NCBI RefSeq assembly: GCF_000308435.1
Contig: NZ_BAFR01000035.1
Span: forward strand, 38,155 to 102,154
Source: Nocardia araoensis NBRC 100135
Lineage (GTDB): Bacteria > Actinomycetota > Actinomycetes > Mycobacteriales > Mycobacteriaceae
Length of the DNA: 64,000 nucleotides
Direction of reading: 5' to 3'
Both the position numbers and the translations under genes were made by a program. This document shows positions 55,266 through 63,585 of the stretch, piece after piece. Numbering within the stretch: the first letter of the stretch is position 1; the number at the start of each line of letters is the position of its first letter. The notes beneath the pieces are model-generated. The model was given only the letters and a program-made list of their open reading frames with translations, made no database searches and had not been told where the DNA came from.

Positions 55266-56465
55266 ATGAGCAAGAAGATCGATGTGGTCGTGATCGGTGG
55301 CGGGTATGCCGGTGTGATGGCGGCCAATCGCTTGACGCAGCGTGCGGACGTGCGGGTGACTGTGATCAATCCGCGCTCGTTGTTCGTGCCGCGGTTGCGT
55401 CTGCATCAGCTGGTGGGCGGGACGCACGATGCGGTCGTCGACTACACCGAAGTGCTGGCCGAGGGGGTCCGGCTGGTGGTCGACAGCGTGACACGGATCG
55501 ACGCGGCGGCGCGCAGCGTGACGCTGGCCGATGGCGGCACGGTCGATTACGACTACCTGATCTACGCGGTGGGCAGTGGCAGCGCGGGTTCGACGGTGCC
55601 GGGCGTGGCCGAGTTCGCTTACCCTGTCGCCACTTTGGAGGCGGCGCAGCGGTTGCGATCGGTGCTTTTCGATACGCCGATGACGGCGGCGGTGACGGTC
55701 GTCGGAGGGGGCCCGAGCGGTATCGAGACCGCTGCCGAGCTGGCGGAGGGCGGTCGCGCGGTCACATTGGTGTGTGGTGGCGTGGTCGGCCCCTACCTGC
55801 ACCCGAGGGCTCGGCGCACTGCCCGCAAGTACCTCGCCGAACTGGGGGTCACCGTGCTGGAGGGTCCGGATGCGGTGGTCGCGGCGGTGACGAGGGATGC
55901 CGTGGAACTCGGTGACGGCCGTAGGTTGGCGAGTCGGGTGACCATCTGGACCGCCGGGTTCGGTGTGCCGGATCTGGCCGCCCGCAGCGGGCTGAGCACG
56001 GACGCGGCGGGGCGGCTGCTCACCGATGAGACGTTGACCAGCGTCGACGATGAGCGCATCGTGGCGGCCGGGGATTCGGCGGCGCCGTCGGACCTGCCGT
56101 TCCGGATGAGCGCCTATGCCGCGGGATGCCTCGGCGCGCACGCCGCCGACACGGTACTGAACCGGATCGCGGGTGAGCACCCGGAGCCGATCGACCTGTC
56201 GTTCCCCGCGATGTGCATCAGCTTCGGCCGCAACACCGGGATCTTCCAGCTCGGCCACAAGAACGACACCGCGATGCCGCTGTACTTCAGCGGTCTCGCG
56301 GGCAAGAAACTCAAGGAGTTCGCCTGCCTCTCCAGCGTGAAGCACTTGGTGAACGAAGCGCGCAAGCCCGGCTCGCATCACTGGCCCAAGGACGGCAAGC
56401 ACCGGCCCCAACTGCTGCAGGCCCAGCGTGGCGGCGCGCCGGTCGCCGCCGAGCAGGTTGCGTAG
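55266..56465 (+). CDS. FAD-dependent NAD(P)H oxidoreductase (NDH-2/AIF-like), probable ECF41 target
   Basis: A 399-residue flavoprotein with FAD loop VVVIGGGYAGVMAA (residues 7-20) and NAD loop VVGGGPSGIETAAEL near residue 150, a single-chain NDH-2-like oxidoreductase without membrane anchor. No redox-active Cys pair is seen. ATG 55266 has AAGGAGA seven bases upstream. A TGTCA-N16-TGTC promoter stands in front, and an ECF41-type sigma factor gene follows 180 bp later on the same strand. ECF41 sigma factors usually control one adjacent oxidoreductase, epimerase or decarboxylase, so this is its probable target. The substrate is unknown. Confidence 0.85.
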   Translation: MSKKIDVVVIGGGYAGVMAANRLTQRADVRVTVINPRSLFVPRLRLHQLVGGTHDAVVDYTEVLAEGVRLVVDSVTRIDAAARSVTLADGGTVDYDYLIYAVGSGSAGSTVPGVAEFAYPVATLEAAQRLRSVLFDTPMTAAVTVVGGGPSGIETAAELAEGGRAVTLVCGGVVGPYLHPRARRTARKYLAELGVTVLEGPDAVVAAVTRDAVELGDGRRLASRVTIWTAGFGVPDLAARSGLSTDAAGRLLTDETLTSVDDERIVAAGDSAAPSDLPFRMSAYAAGCLGAHAADTVLNRIAGEHPEPIDLSFPAMCISFGRNTGIFQLGHKNDTAMPLYFSGLAGKKLKEFACLSSVKHLVNEARKPGSHHWPKDGKHRPQLLQAQRGGAPVAAEQVA

Positions 56466-56645
56466 CAGCGCCGCAAGAAGTCGCCGGTCGAGCTACTTCG
56501 ACCGGGCCGGGTGCGGCGGCGTCGTTCCCTCGCCGCCGCACCCGCGCGACCTCGGCGATCCGCCGACTGTGAGCGGTGACGAGCGCCGGGTCCGTGTATC
56601 GACCTTCCGATGAGCCGGATCGAACTACCAACAGAAGAGGACCTC

Positions 56646-57578
56646 ATGGAAGCAACCAGTGGAGCCGGTGGGCAACGCGACAGTGGCGACCACGCCACCG
56701 CCGTGGCGACCGAAACGTTTCTCGCCCACCGCAACCTGCTGTTCACCGTCGCCTACGAGATGCTCGGATCGGTGGCCGACGCCGACGACGTCTTGCAGGA
56801 GACCTGGATGCGCTGGGTCGGCGTCGACGCGGCCCACATCACCGAGCCGCGTGCCTACCTGGTCCGGATCACCACCCGGCAAGCGCTCAACCGGCTGCGC
56901 TCGGTGAAGCGCCGCAGGGAGGCATACGTGGGCTCCTGGCTGCCGGAGCCGCTGCTCACCACACCGGATGTGGCCGCCGACGTCGAGCTCGCCGAAAGCG
57001 TGTCGATGGCGCTGATGCTCGTGCTCGAGACATTGACCCCGACCGAACGCGCGGTGTTCGTGCTGCGCGAAGCTTTCGGATTCGGCTACGACGAGATCGC
57101 GGCCGCGGTCGACAAGACACCCGCCGCCGTTCACCAGATCGCCCACCGCGCCCGCCGCCACGTGGAAGCCCGCCGGCCACGCCGCTCGGTCACGGCGCGC
57201 CAGGCCGAGGCGGCCGCCGAGGCGTTCCGGCGCGCGCTCGAGACTCGCGACGTGCAAGGACTGCTCGACGTGCTCGCCCCCGACGTCATCGCCATCAGCG
57301 ACGGCGGAGGTATCAAACAGGCCACACCACGGCCGGTGCTCGGCGCCGAAAAGGTGGCCCGCTTCATCGTCGGCGGCCTCACCAAGAACGATGTCGCGCT
57401 CACCGTCGAATCGACCACGGTCAACGGCAGCCCCGCGCTGGCTCTGCACATGGACGGGGAGTTGGACGGCGTCCTCGCGATGCGCGTCGAGGACACCCGT
57501 ATCACCGGCCTCTACTACGTGCGCAACCCGCAGAAACTGACCCACGTCGATTCGCAGACCCCGCTCACCCTGCGATGA
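56646..57578 (+). CDS. ECF41-family RNA polymerase sigma factor with SnoaL-like C-terminus
   Basis: A 310-residue sigma factor. Region 2 spans about residues 25-95 (FTVAYEMLGSVADADDVLQE), region 4 about 130-180 (LTPTERAVFVLREAFGFGYDEIA). The linker carries WLPEPL, and the C-terminal SnoaL-like domain carries DGGGIK (residues 219-224) and NPQKL (294-298). These three motifs define ECF41, where the C-terminal domain tunes activity instead of an anti-sigma factor. ATG 56646 has GAGG about five bases upstream; ATG 56610 in frame is the alternative. A transporter-like gene follows 29 bp later. Confidence 0.9.
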   Translation: MEATSGAGGQRDSGDHATAVATETFLAHRNLLFTVAYEMLGSVADADDVLQETWMRWVGVDAAHITEPRAYLVRITTRQALNRLRSVKRRREAYVGSWLPEPLLTTPDVAADVELAESVSMALMLVLETLTPTERAVFVLREAFGFGYDEIAAAVDKTPAAVHQIAHRARRHVEARRPRRSVTARQAEAAAEAFRRALETRDVQGLLDVLAPDVIAISDGGGIKQATPRPVLGAEKVARFIVGGLTKNDVALTVESTTVNGSPALALHMDGELDGVLAMRVEDTRITGLYYVRNPQKLTHVDSQTPLTLR

Positions 57579-57607
57579 ACACCGGCCCCACCGTTCGAGG
57601 AGTAGAC

Positions 57608-58651
57608 ATGACCACGCGGGCGCCGCTCGCCGACACTTTCCCGTCCCGATGGCCGACGGTGGCCGGAGCGGTCGCCCTGCTCACGGCGATCGTCAGCGTG
57701 CTGCTCATCGCCTTCGCCTGGCCGTCGGCGCGGTCATCGGTGCACGATGTGCCGATCGCCGTCGCCGGTCCGGCCACCGCGGTCGCCCAGGTCCGCACGG
57801 CGCTCGAGCAACGGCTGCCGGGCGGTTTCGAGATCACCGAGGTCCCCGACACCGCGGCCGCGGAAACCCTGATTCGCGACCGGCGGGTGTACGGGGCGAT
57901 CGATCTCAGCTCCGGCGCTCCCCAGGTCATCGTCGCCTCCGCCGCGAGCACCGCGGTCGCCCAGACCTTGCAGGGCATCGCGAGCGGCCTCGCGCAGGAA
58001 GGGAAGCCCGGCCCGGCGGTCCGCGACCTCGCCGCCCTGCCCGCCGACGACCCGCGCGGCGCTGGCTTGTCGGCAGGCGCACTGCCCCTGGTCATGGGCG
58101 GTCTGCTGGCCGCGGGGCTGCTGACCCGGCTCGTGCGCGGCACCGCTCGTCGGCTCACCGGAGCGCTCGCCTTCGCGGTCACCGGCGGCCTGGCCGTCGC
58201 TGCGATCCTGCAGTTCTGGCTCGGCTCGCTCAGCGGTTCCTACCTCGCCAACTCCGGCGCCGTGGCGCTGTCCATCGCGGCCACCGCTTCGGCCGTTCTC
58301 GGGCTGGAGGCGCTGCTCGGATACGCCGGGATCGGAATCGGCGCCGTGATCATGATGCTCATCGGTAACCCGCTCTCGGGTACCGCGACCGCACCCGCAA
58401 TGCTGCCCGGCTGGTCCGGCGCGCTCGGCCAGGCGCTGCCGCCCGGTGCCGGTGGCCGGTTGCTGCGCTCCACCGCCTTCTTCGACGGTCGCGGAGCCAC
58501 CCACGCGGTCCTCGTCCTGCTTGCCTGGCTCGCGCTCGGCGTCACGCTGTGCCTGGTCAGCGGGCTGCGCGCACGCCGTGCCGCCATCGGCGCGGAGAGA
58601 CTTCGGGGTGTCGCAACGCCGGCCGACATGTCGGCAACCCTCGGGAGCTGA
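57608..58651 (+). CDS. multi-pass membrane protein, ABC-2/YhgE-like layout
   Basis: A 347-residue membrane protein. One helix near the N-terminus (AGAVALLTAIVSVLLIAFAW) is followed by an extracytoplasmic domain of about 110 residues (VPIAVAGPATAVAQVRTAL, IRDRRVYGAIDL) and then five or six helices in the second half. This layout is that of ABC-2-type/YhgE-Pip permease subunits, but no ATPase gene is nearby. GAGGAG precedes ATG 57608. It follows the ECF41 sigma gene by 29 bp and is probably co-transcribed with it. Confidence 0.78.
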   Translation: MTTRAPLADTFPSRWPTVAGAVALLTAIVSVLLIAFAWPSARSSVHDVPIAVAGPATAVAQVRTALEQRLPGGFEITEVPDTAAAETLIRDRRVYGAIDLSSGAPQVIVASAASTAVAQTLQGIASGLAQEGKPGPAVRDLAALPADDPRGAGLSAGALPLVMGGLLAAGLLTRLVRGTARRLTGALAFAVTGGLAVAAILQFWLGSLSGSYLANSGAVALSIAATASAVLGLEALLGYAGIGIGAVIMMLIGNPLSGTATAPAMLPGWSGALGQALPPGAGGRLLRSTAFFDGRGATHAVLVLLAWLALGVTLCLVSGLRARRAAIGAERLRGVATPADMSATLGS

Positions 58652-59067
58652 CCAGACGAAGGGCATGCGGTCGATGCTTGTGCACGCTGATCGGCTGCGC
58701 GAATGAACGGGGTGTCGGTCAGCGTGTTCAGACCAGGGACCGACCACGGCAGCATCGGAGCCATCACGGTCGCCACGTCGGCGAGGGGCTCGTCGCTCGA
58801 GTCGGTGCTGCGATTTCTCACCCGCCATGCCGAGATCGGCCCGAACAACACGATCGGCGGGGAATCCAGCACGGCTCCGTTGCGGTAACGCGCGGCGCGC
58901 CCTGGTCACCGCGACGATCGCGGCGACGCCGGTTGGGAGCACGGTCGGTCTCGCCGAGACGCGGCCACTGCGATCGAGCACCGTCGACCTGGTGATACGG
59001 CGGCGGACCGCGAATGCTTCCGGTGTCGGGGACTCGCACTCCCGGCCGCTGACTACGGTGTGTGTTC
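58652..59067. other. intergenic stretch, possibly decayed coding sequence
   Basis: About 415 bases. A 61-codon frame on the plus strand (58703-58888) and an opposing minus frame are open, but neither has a ribosome site or a recognisable family. No terminator or repeat was seen apart from the presumed TetR promoter (TACGGT at 59054-59059). Confidence 0.4.
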
Positions 59068-59754
59068 GTGACTACAGGGGATATCGCTCGGACGCGGGGA
59101 GGCGACGACACCGCGCATTTTCGGCTGACGGTAGTGGATCAGGCGCTGCGGTTGTTCGCCGAGAAGGGGTACGAGGCGACGACCGTCGACGAGATCGCGG
59201 AAGCGGCGGGCATCTCCCGGCGCACGTTCTTCCGGCAGTTCCGGTCGAAGGAGGACGTGATCTTCGCCGACCACGAGTCGCAGCTGGCGCAGGCGGCGGA
59301 GTTCCTGGCCGCGTCGCGGGAAGACCCATGGGAGGCGGTGTGCTCGGCGGTGGTGCAGGTGTTCGAGCGGTTCACGCAGTGGCGGGAGATCGCGGCGCGG
59401 CGCTACCAGGTGGTCCGGCGGGTGCCCGCGCTGCGGGAGCGCGAGATCGTCACGGTGTTCCGCTACGAACGATTGTTCACCGACTACCTGCGTGAGCGGC
59501 TGCCGGACGTCCCCGATCTGGCCCGGGTGCAGTTCACCGCCGCGGTGACGGCGACGCACAACTATCTGCTGCGCCGGATGGTGCGCGGCGAGTCGGACGC
59601 GGGCGCCGCGGACCTGCGGATGGAGCTGGCCGCCATCCCGCGCGGCGCAGGGCGCGCCGCGAACGCCGACGAACTGGTCGTCGCCGTGTTTCCCCGCGAC
59701 GTCTCGCCGAGGCAGATAGCAGACCTGCTGGTTCGCAAGCTGGGTACCCTGTGA
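59068..59754 (+). CDS. TetR-family regulator beside fadE25
   Basis: A 228-residue TetR-type repressor. The helix-turn-helix lies at about residues 18-65, with recognition segment ISRRTFFRQFRSKEDV, almost the same as in the TetR at 8782-9450. The C-terminal helical domain binds an unknown ligand, plausibly an acyl-CoA given the neighbour. GTG 59068 follows TACGGT by eight bases, a leaderless start; GTG 59062 is an alternative. Two palindromes (59778-59792 and 59844-59858) separate it from fadE25, which it should control. Confidence 0.88.
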   Translation: MTTGDIARTRGGDDTAHFRLTVVDQALRLFAEKGYEATTVDEIAEAAGISRRTFFRQFRSKEDVIFADHESQLAQAAEFLAASREDPWEAVCSAVVQVFERFTQWREIAARRYQVVRRVPALREREIVTVFRYERLFTDYLRERLPDVPDLARVQFTAAVTATHNYLLRRMVRGESDAGAADLRMELAAIPRGAGRAANADELVVAVFPRDVSPRQIADLLVRKLGTL

Positions 59755-59777
59755 GCCGGATCGAAGTGCGACCGATC

Positions 59778-59792
59778 TGACACTGAGTGCCA
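59778..59792. promoter_or_regulatory. TetR operator, first copy upstream of fadE25
   Basis: TGACACT-g-AGTGCCA, a 7-bp dyad with one mismatch, containing CACTGAGTG. It lies about 35 nt upstream of the fadE25 -10 (TATACT at 59827-59832). Confidence 0.7.
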
Positions 59793-59843
59793 CATCATTG
59801 GCCCACTTTATCGGCGTCCATGTGGGTATACTCGACTCATGAG

Positions 59844-59858
59844 TGGCACTGAGTGCCG
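59844..59858. promoter_or_regulatory. TetR operator, second copy in the fadE25 leader
   Basis: TGGCACT-g-AGTGCCG, six perfect pairs around CACTGAGTG. It starts 11 nt after the -10 TATACT, at or just after the transcription start, the classic position for repression. Confidence 0.75.
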
Positions 59859-59917
59859 ATTCGCTGCTTTTGTCTGAGGGAAAGCGGCGCCCACCGACGA
59901 TCAGGAGTGAAGGCCCC

Positions 59918-61075
59918 ATGGCGGGAAACCCCGATTTCGACCTGTTCAAGCTCGAGGACTTCCACGATGAGCTGCGCGAAGCGATCCGTGCGCTCGCGGA
60001 GAAGGAGATCGCCCCGCACGCCAAGGACGTCGACGGCAACTCCCGCTTCCCGGAGGAGGCGCTGACCGCGCTCAACGCCTCCGGCTTCAACGCCGTGCAC
60101 GTGCCGGAGGCCTACGGCGGCCAGGGCGCCGACTCGGTGGCCACCTGCATCGTGATCGAAGAGGTCGCGCGTGTCTGCGGCTCCTCCTCGCTGATTCCCG
60201 CGGTCAACAAGCTCGGCACCATGGGCCTGATCCTGAACGGCTCCGAGGAGCTGAAGCAGAAGGTGCTGCCGGACATCGTCAACGGCGAGATGGCCTCCTA
60301 CGCCCTGTCCGAGCGCGAGGCGGGCTCCGACGCGGCGGGTATGCGCACCCGCGCCAAGCAGGAGGGCGACGACTGGATCATCAACGGCTCCAAGTGCTGG
60401 ATCACCAACGGCGGCAAGTCCTCCTGGTACACCGTGATGGCGGTGACCGACGCGGACAAGGGCGCCAACGGCATCTCGGCGTTCATGGTGCACAAGGACG
60501 ACGAAGGCTTCGTGGTCGGCCCGCTGGAGCACAAGCTCGGTATCAAGGGATCCCCCACCGCCGAGCTGTACTTCGAGAACTGCCGGGTGTCGGGTGACCG
60601 CATGATCGGCGCGCCGGGCACCGGCTTCAAGACCGCGCTGCAGACCCTCGACCACACCCGCCCCACCATCGGCGCGCAGGCCGTCGGCCTGGCCCAGGGC
60701 GCGCTGGACGCGGCCATCGCCTACACCAAGGACCGCAAGCAGTTCGGCAAGTCGATCGCCGACTTCCAGAACACCCAGTTCATGCTCGCCGACATGGCGA
60801 TGAAGATCGAGGCCGCCCGCCTCATGGTGTACACCTCGGCCGCTCGCGCCGAGCGCGGCGAGAAGAACCTCGGTTTCATCTCCGCCGCCGCCAAGTGCTT
60901 CGCCTCCGACGTGGCCATGGAAGTCACCACCAACGCCGTCCAGCTGTTCGGCGGCGCCGGCTACACCACCGACTTCCCGGTCGAACGCATGATGCGCGAC
61001 GCCAAGATCACGCAGATCTACGAGGGCACCAACCAGATCCAGCGCGTCGTGATGAGCCGCGCGCTGCTGAAGTGA
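59918..61075 (+). CDS. fadE25: acyl-CoA dehydrogenase FadE25
   Basis: A 385-residue FAD enzyme that introduces the alpha,beta double bond in acyl-CoA in beta-oxidation. Conserved segments are YALSEREAGSDAAGM, WITNGGKSSWYTVM, FGGAGYTTDFPVERMMRD, and the C-terminal IYEGTNQIQ with the catalytic Glu near residue 368. It matches Rv3274c FadE25, an essential mycobacterial enzyme probably of short or branched chain acyl-CoA. ATG 59918 has AGGAG ten bases in front. The promoter TATACT at 59827-59832 overlaps two TetR operators. It ends the segment syntenic with M. tuberculosis. Confidence 0.94.
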   Translation: MAGNPDFDLFKLEDFHDELREAIRALAEKEIAPHAKDVDGNSRFPEEALTALNASGFNAVHVPEAYGGQGADSVATCIVIEEVARVCGSSSLIPAVNKLGTMGLILNGSEELKQKVLPDIVNGEMASYALSEREAGSDAAGMRTRAKQEGDDWIINGSKCWITNGGKSSWYTVMAVTDADKGANGISAFMVHKDDEGFVVGPLEHKLGIKGSPTAELYFENCRVSGDRMIGAPGTGFKTALQTLDHTRPTIGAQAVGLAQGALDAAIAYTKDRKQFGKSIADFQNTQFMLADMAMKIEAARLMVYTSAARAERGEKNLGFISAAAKCFASDVAMEVTTNAVQLFGGAGYTTDFPVERMMRDAKITQIYEGTNQIQRVVMSRALLK

Positions 61076-61092
61076 GGTTGTTGTAGATCGCC

Positions 61093-61168
61093 GGATGTTC
61101 GGGCGCGCCTGGCAACGCTTCTCAGGCCGTCTCCAGGCCGACGAGGAGCAAAGGCCGCCCGAACATCC
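61093..61168. repeat. 13-bp inverted repeat with inner stem after fadE25
   Basis: GGATGTTCGGGCG (61093-61105) and CGCCCGAACATCC (61156-61168) pair perfectly; inside, GCCTGG and CCAGGC add a second stem. It begins 18 nt after the fadE25 stop. No T tract follows. It may be a structured 3' end or an RNA. Confidence 0.6.
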
Positions 61169-61317
61169 TGCCGATCGCATCCCGCGCCCGCTCGCAGCTC
61201 GACGGCACGTGCGCAACCTGAACCCGAATCGCCGGGACGTTCGAATGCCTGCGCTCCGCCAAGGCCCGGAGTCAGCCCCATCCCGGGCGTGCCCCCTCTC
61301 TCGAAGCGATGCCGCCA

Positions 61318-61374
61318 CGAGTGGCACATGGTTGCGGCAAAACGCGAGTGACCCTCTCGCTGGTGTGCCACTCG
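61318..61374. repeat. 10-bp inverted repeat near the element boundary
   Basis: CGAGTGGCAC (61318-61327) and GTGCCACTCG (61365-61374) pair perfectly over a 37-nt spacer that includes GCGAG and CTCGC. The 57-bp dyad has the size of a serine-integrase attachment half or hybrid site. The link is an inference from size and place. Confidence 0.4.
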
Positions 61375-61421
61375 CGGACGCGTGTCGCGGACTTTGCCGG
61401 GGCGACGTCGGTAAGGCGCTG

Positions 61422-61643
61422 TCAGGGCTCCAGGTAGAGGCGTTCGCACGGGAGTCTGGGGTAGTCGTCGGTGGTGTCTGTGGATACTTCCACCGCGTCG
61501 TGCCAGTGGCGGGCGCGCCATTCCTGGACGAAAAGGCATGCGGCCGTTACGCAGGCGACGAAGTCCAGGCGGGCTCCGTGCCAGAACACCGACAGGTGCA
61601 CATCCGGCTCTGACGGGATCGGGGAGACTACGCGGTCAGGCAT
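61422..61643 (-). CDS. small hypothetical protein of the integrative element
   Basis: A 73-residue protein (MPDRVVSPIPSEPDVHLSVFWHG, later FVQEWRARHWHD and a stop after CERLYLEP). It is typical of small uncharacterised genes at phage or ICE ends; no function is known. It overlaps the following minus-strand frame at 61636-61643 by eight bases, so they are probably co-translated. No strong ribosome site was found. Confidence 0.55.
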   Translation of the reverse strand: MPDRVVSPIPSEPDVHLSVFWHGARLDFVACVTAACLFVQEWRARHWHDAVEVSTDTTDDYPRLPCERLYLEP

Positions 61644-61830
61644 ATGCGATCACCCGTCGACCGCGCGCGAGCTTCGCGGCCACGCAATGGCGGATCGCCG
61701 CGACGACCACGCAGCCGGATGGGCGAAAGGCGGTGTCCGGTCGCGTAATCCACGCGCGGAACTTGGTCCCCTGGTCGGCAGGGCTCGGCAGCGCGATCAT
61801 GCCGCCGTAGCGGATGATCGAGAGGTTCAT
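61636..61830 (-). CDS. small hypothetical protein divergent from the integrase
   Basis: A 64-residue protein (MNLSIIRYGGMIALPSPADQG, later AKLARGRRVIAYA). Its start is 30 nt from the integrase ATG on the other strand, without a ribosome site, which suggests leaderless transcription from the shared spacer. It overlaps the next small gene by eight bases. Function unknown; it could be a direction factor or regulator of the element, as such genes often sit beside serine integrases, but nothing in the residues proves it. Confidence 0.5.
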   Translation of the reverse strand: MNLSIIRYGGMIALPSPADQGTKFRAWITRPDTAFRPSGCVVVAAIRHCVAAKLARGRRVIAYA

Positions 61831-61837
61831 TTAGGGG

Positions 61838-61853
61838 GGTAGGTGTCCTAACC
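61838..61853. promoter_or_regulatory. dyad in the divergent spacer of the integrase
   Basis: TAGG-tgt-CCTA (61840-61850) lies centrally between the divergent starts at 61830 and 61861, extended imperfectly by flanking GG/CC bases. It may be the operator for the integrase and small genes. Confidence 0.4.
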
Positions 61854-61860
61854 TGGTGTT

Positions 61861-63435
61861 ATGCCGATCAATCCGAGTGATTTTCCTGGTTTGGACGCGA
61901 TCATTACTGCTCGCGTGTCGAAGGCGACGAAGCAGAAGGGGGAGCGGTCTCCGAAGGAGCAGATTGCGTGGGGACGGCAGGAGTGCGCTCGTTTCGAGTG
62001 GCCTGTTCGCAAGGTGATCGATGAGGGTGCGGTGGGTGCTACTCGTCATGCGCGTAAGCAGCGGCCGGGGCGTGCGGAGTTGCGTCGGGAGCTGGAAGCG
62101 TTGGCGACGCGTATTCGCCGGGGCGAAAGCCGGGGCGGGGTGTTGGTGAATTGGTCGTCGTCTCGGGCGAATCGGCGTTTGGGGGATCTGGCCGAGTTGC
62201 GGGAGTTGTGCGCGGAGTTCGGCGTGTACTGGTATTACGGCGGCGTGCTCTATGACATGAACGACCCCGACGACCGCAAACGGGTTGCTCAAGACGCGGT
62301 GGAGGACGAGCACGCACCCGAGCGCAACCGACAGGATACGATGCGCGCGCTTGCGCAAAACTTTCTGGATGGGAAGCCGCATGGCAAGGAGAGTTTCGGT
62401 TTCCAGATCGTTTATAAGCGTGGCCGGGCGATCGGGCGTGTGCCGTGCCCGACGAACGGGCCGATCTTCCGGGAGATGGCACGGCGTGCGTTGGACGGGG
62501 AATCGTTGAGCAGTATCGCGCGCTGGCTCTCCGCTGAGGGTGTGTTGATTCCGACGCATGACGATGCCATGCCGTGCGCGCGGTGTTCGACCAAAGACGG
62601 TCGCCGCGTGGTGGAAAAGGTCGATCGGCGCACTTGCGGGTGCCCGAAGGATTGGCGCACGCATTGGACCGGGATCACCGTGAGAGTGGTGCTGCTGCGT
62701 GAGGCGGCGGCGGGACTGCGCGCCCACACCGACGAGCAAGGCCAGCGGCGGACGGTGAAAGCCACGTGGGAGGGGTTGATTTCGGTCGAGGAGCACGAAC
62801 GGTTGAAAACGCTGCTCTCCGACCCGCGTCGCGCCCCGGCACGCGGCAGCGCACACCGGTATCTGCTGTCGGGTATCGCGCGGTGCTGGAAGTGTGATGG
62901 TCCTATCGCCGGGCGTGCTCCGACGAAGCGGCACGGGTTGTATTACGTGTGCAAATATCGGAATTGCTTGGGTCGTAACGCTGCGCTGGTCGATGACTTG
63001 GTGGTTGAGACGGTGTTGCGCCGGTTGGAAGACCCGCAGTTGTTGCGTTCGCTCGCGCGCACTGATGCGGATGCCGTGGCCGCGTTGGCGGAGGCGAAGA
63101 AACTGCGCGCGGAGTACGAGAAGTGGTTGGACGAGGCGATTGACGCCGATCTGTCCCCGGCAGAGATCAAGCGGTACAAGGCGCGCAAGGAACCGGCGAT
63201 CTTGGCTGCTGAGCGTCGCGCGCAAGCCAGTTTGCCGATGCCTCATGTCGTAGCCGCCGCAGGACCAGACGCCCGCGCGAAGTGGGACGACGAGGAGTTG
63301 ACGCCACTGGAGGCCAAACGCGACATCATCCGGTCACTGCTGAGCATCCGGATACTGTCGGCGGTGGGTAAGCGCAAGGGGTGGGGAGTTGCCGCAGGCC
63401 CCGACACGATTGAGATCACCCGGCTAGTCGCGTGA
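61861..63435 (+). CDS. large serine recombinase (site-specific integrase)
   Basis: A 524-residue serine integrase that would integrate and excise the surrounding element without a tRNA target. The resolvase-type domain at residues 10-155 has Ser20 in ARVSKA as the probable nucleophile and NWSSSRANRRLGD with the catalytic arginines. A recombinase domain and zinc ribbon follow (C342-W-K-C345 and C364-K-Y-R-N-C369), then a coiled region (AEAKKLRAEYEKW). Its codon use has more T and less GC in third positions than its chromosomal neighbours, a sign of transfer. ATG 61861 has no clear ribosome site. Its stop overlaps the next minus-strand gene. Confidence 0.92.
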   Translation: MPINPSDFPGLDAIITARVSKATKQKGERSPKEQIAWGRQECARFEWPVRKVIDEGAVGATRHARKQRPGRAELRRELEALATRIRRGESRGGVLVNWSSSRANRRLGDLAELRELCAEFGVYWYYGGVLYDMNDPDDRKRVAQDAVEDEHAPERNRQDTMRALAQNFLDGKPHGKESFGFQIVYKRGRAIGRVPCPTNGPIFREMARRALDGESLSSIARWLSAEGVLIPTHDDAMPCARCSTKDGRRVVEKVDRRTCGCPKDWRTHWTGITVRVVLLREAAAGLRAHTDEQGQRRTVKATWEGLISVEEHERLKTLLSDPRRAPARGSAHRYLLSGIARCWKCDGPIAGRAPTKRHGLYYVCKYRNCLGRNAALVDDLVVETVLRRLEDPQLLRSLARTDADAVAALAEAKKLRAEYEKWLDEAIDADLSPAEIKRYKARKEPAILAAERRAQASLPMPHVVAAAGPDARAKWDDEELTPLEAKRDIIRSLLSIRILSAVGKRKGWGVAAGPDTIEITRLVA

Positions 63436-63585
63436 TCGGCGGTAGCCGCCGTTCCACCACCGCCGCAGCACCGTCAGCTGGTATTCGGTGAGTGGACCGG
63501 CGATGTCTTGCTGTACCCGATCCAGGTAGGCAAGTTCTTCGTCGGTCCACTCCTCACGACGCTGCCTACTGTTCGGCTGTCCCAT
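63424..63585 (-). CDS. small hypothetical protein at the integrase 3' end
   Basis: A 53-residue protein from ATG 63585 (MGQPNSRQRREEWTDEELAY, ending WWNGGYRRSRD). The longer frame to 63612 exists, but the ATG overlaps the preceding gene by 20 bases and seems natural. The charged DEELAYLDRVQQDIA helix recalls small phage proteins, no more can be said. It overlaps the integrase stop on the opposite strand by 12 bases. Confidence 0.45.
   Translation of the reverse strand: MGQPNSRQRREEWTDEELAYLDRVQQDIAGPLTEYQLTVLRRWWNGGYRRSRD

Larger units (their letters stand above)
61076..61421. other. junction between fadE25 and the integrative element
   Basis: About 345 bases without a supported gene. It contains two long inverted repeats (61093-61168 and 61318-61374). 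The change from conserved chromosomal order to element genes happens in this stretch, so the attachment site should be here or at the far end of the element. Confidence 0.5.

Noticed and set aside
59837..61327. 496-codon minus-strand frame opposite fadE25
   Set aside because: Antisense shadow; fadE25 motifs are complete on the plus strand.
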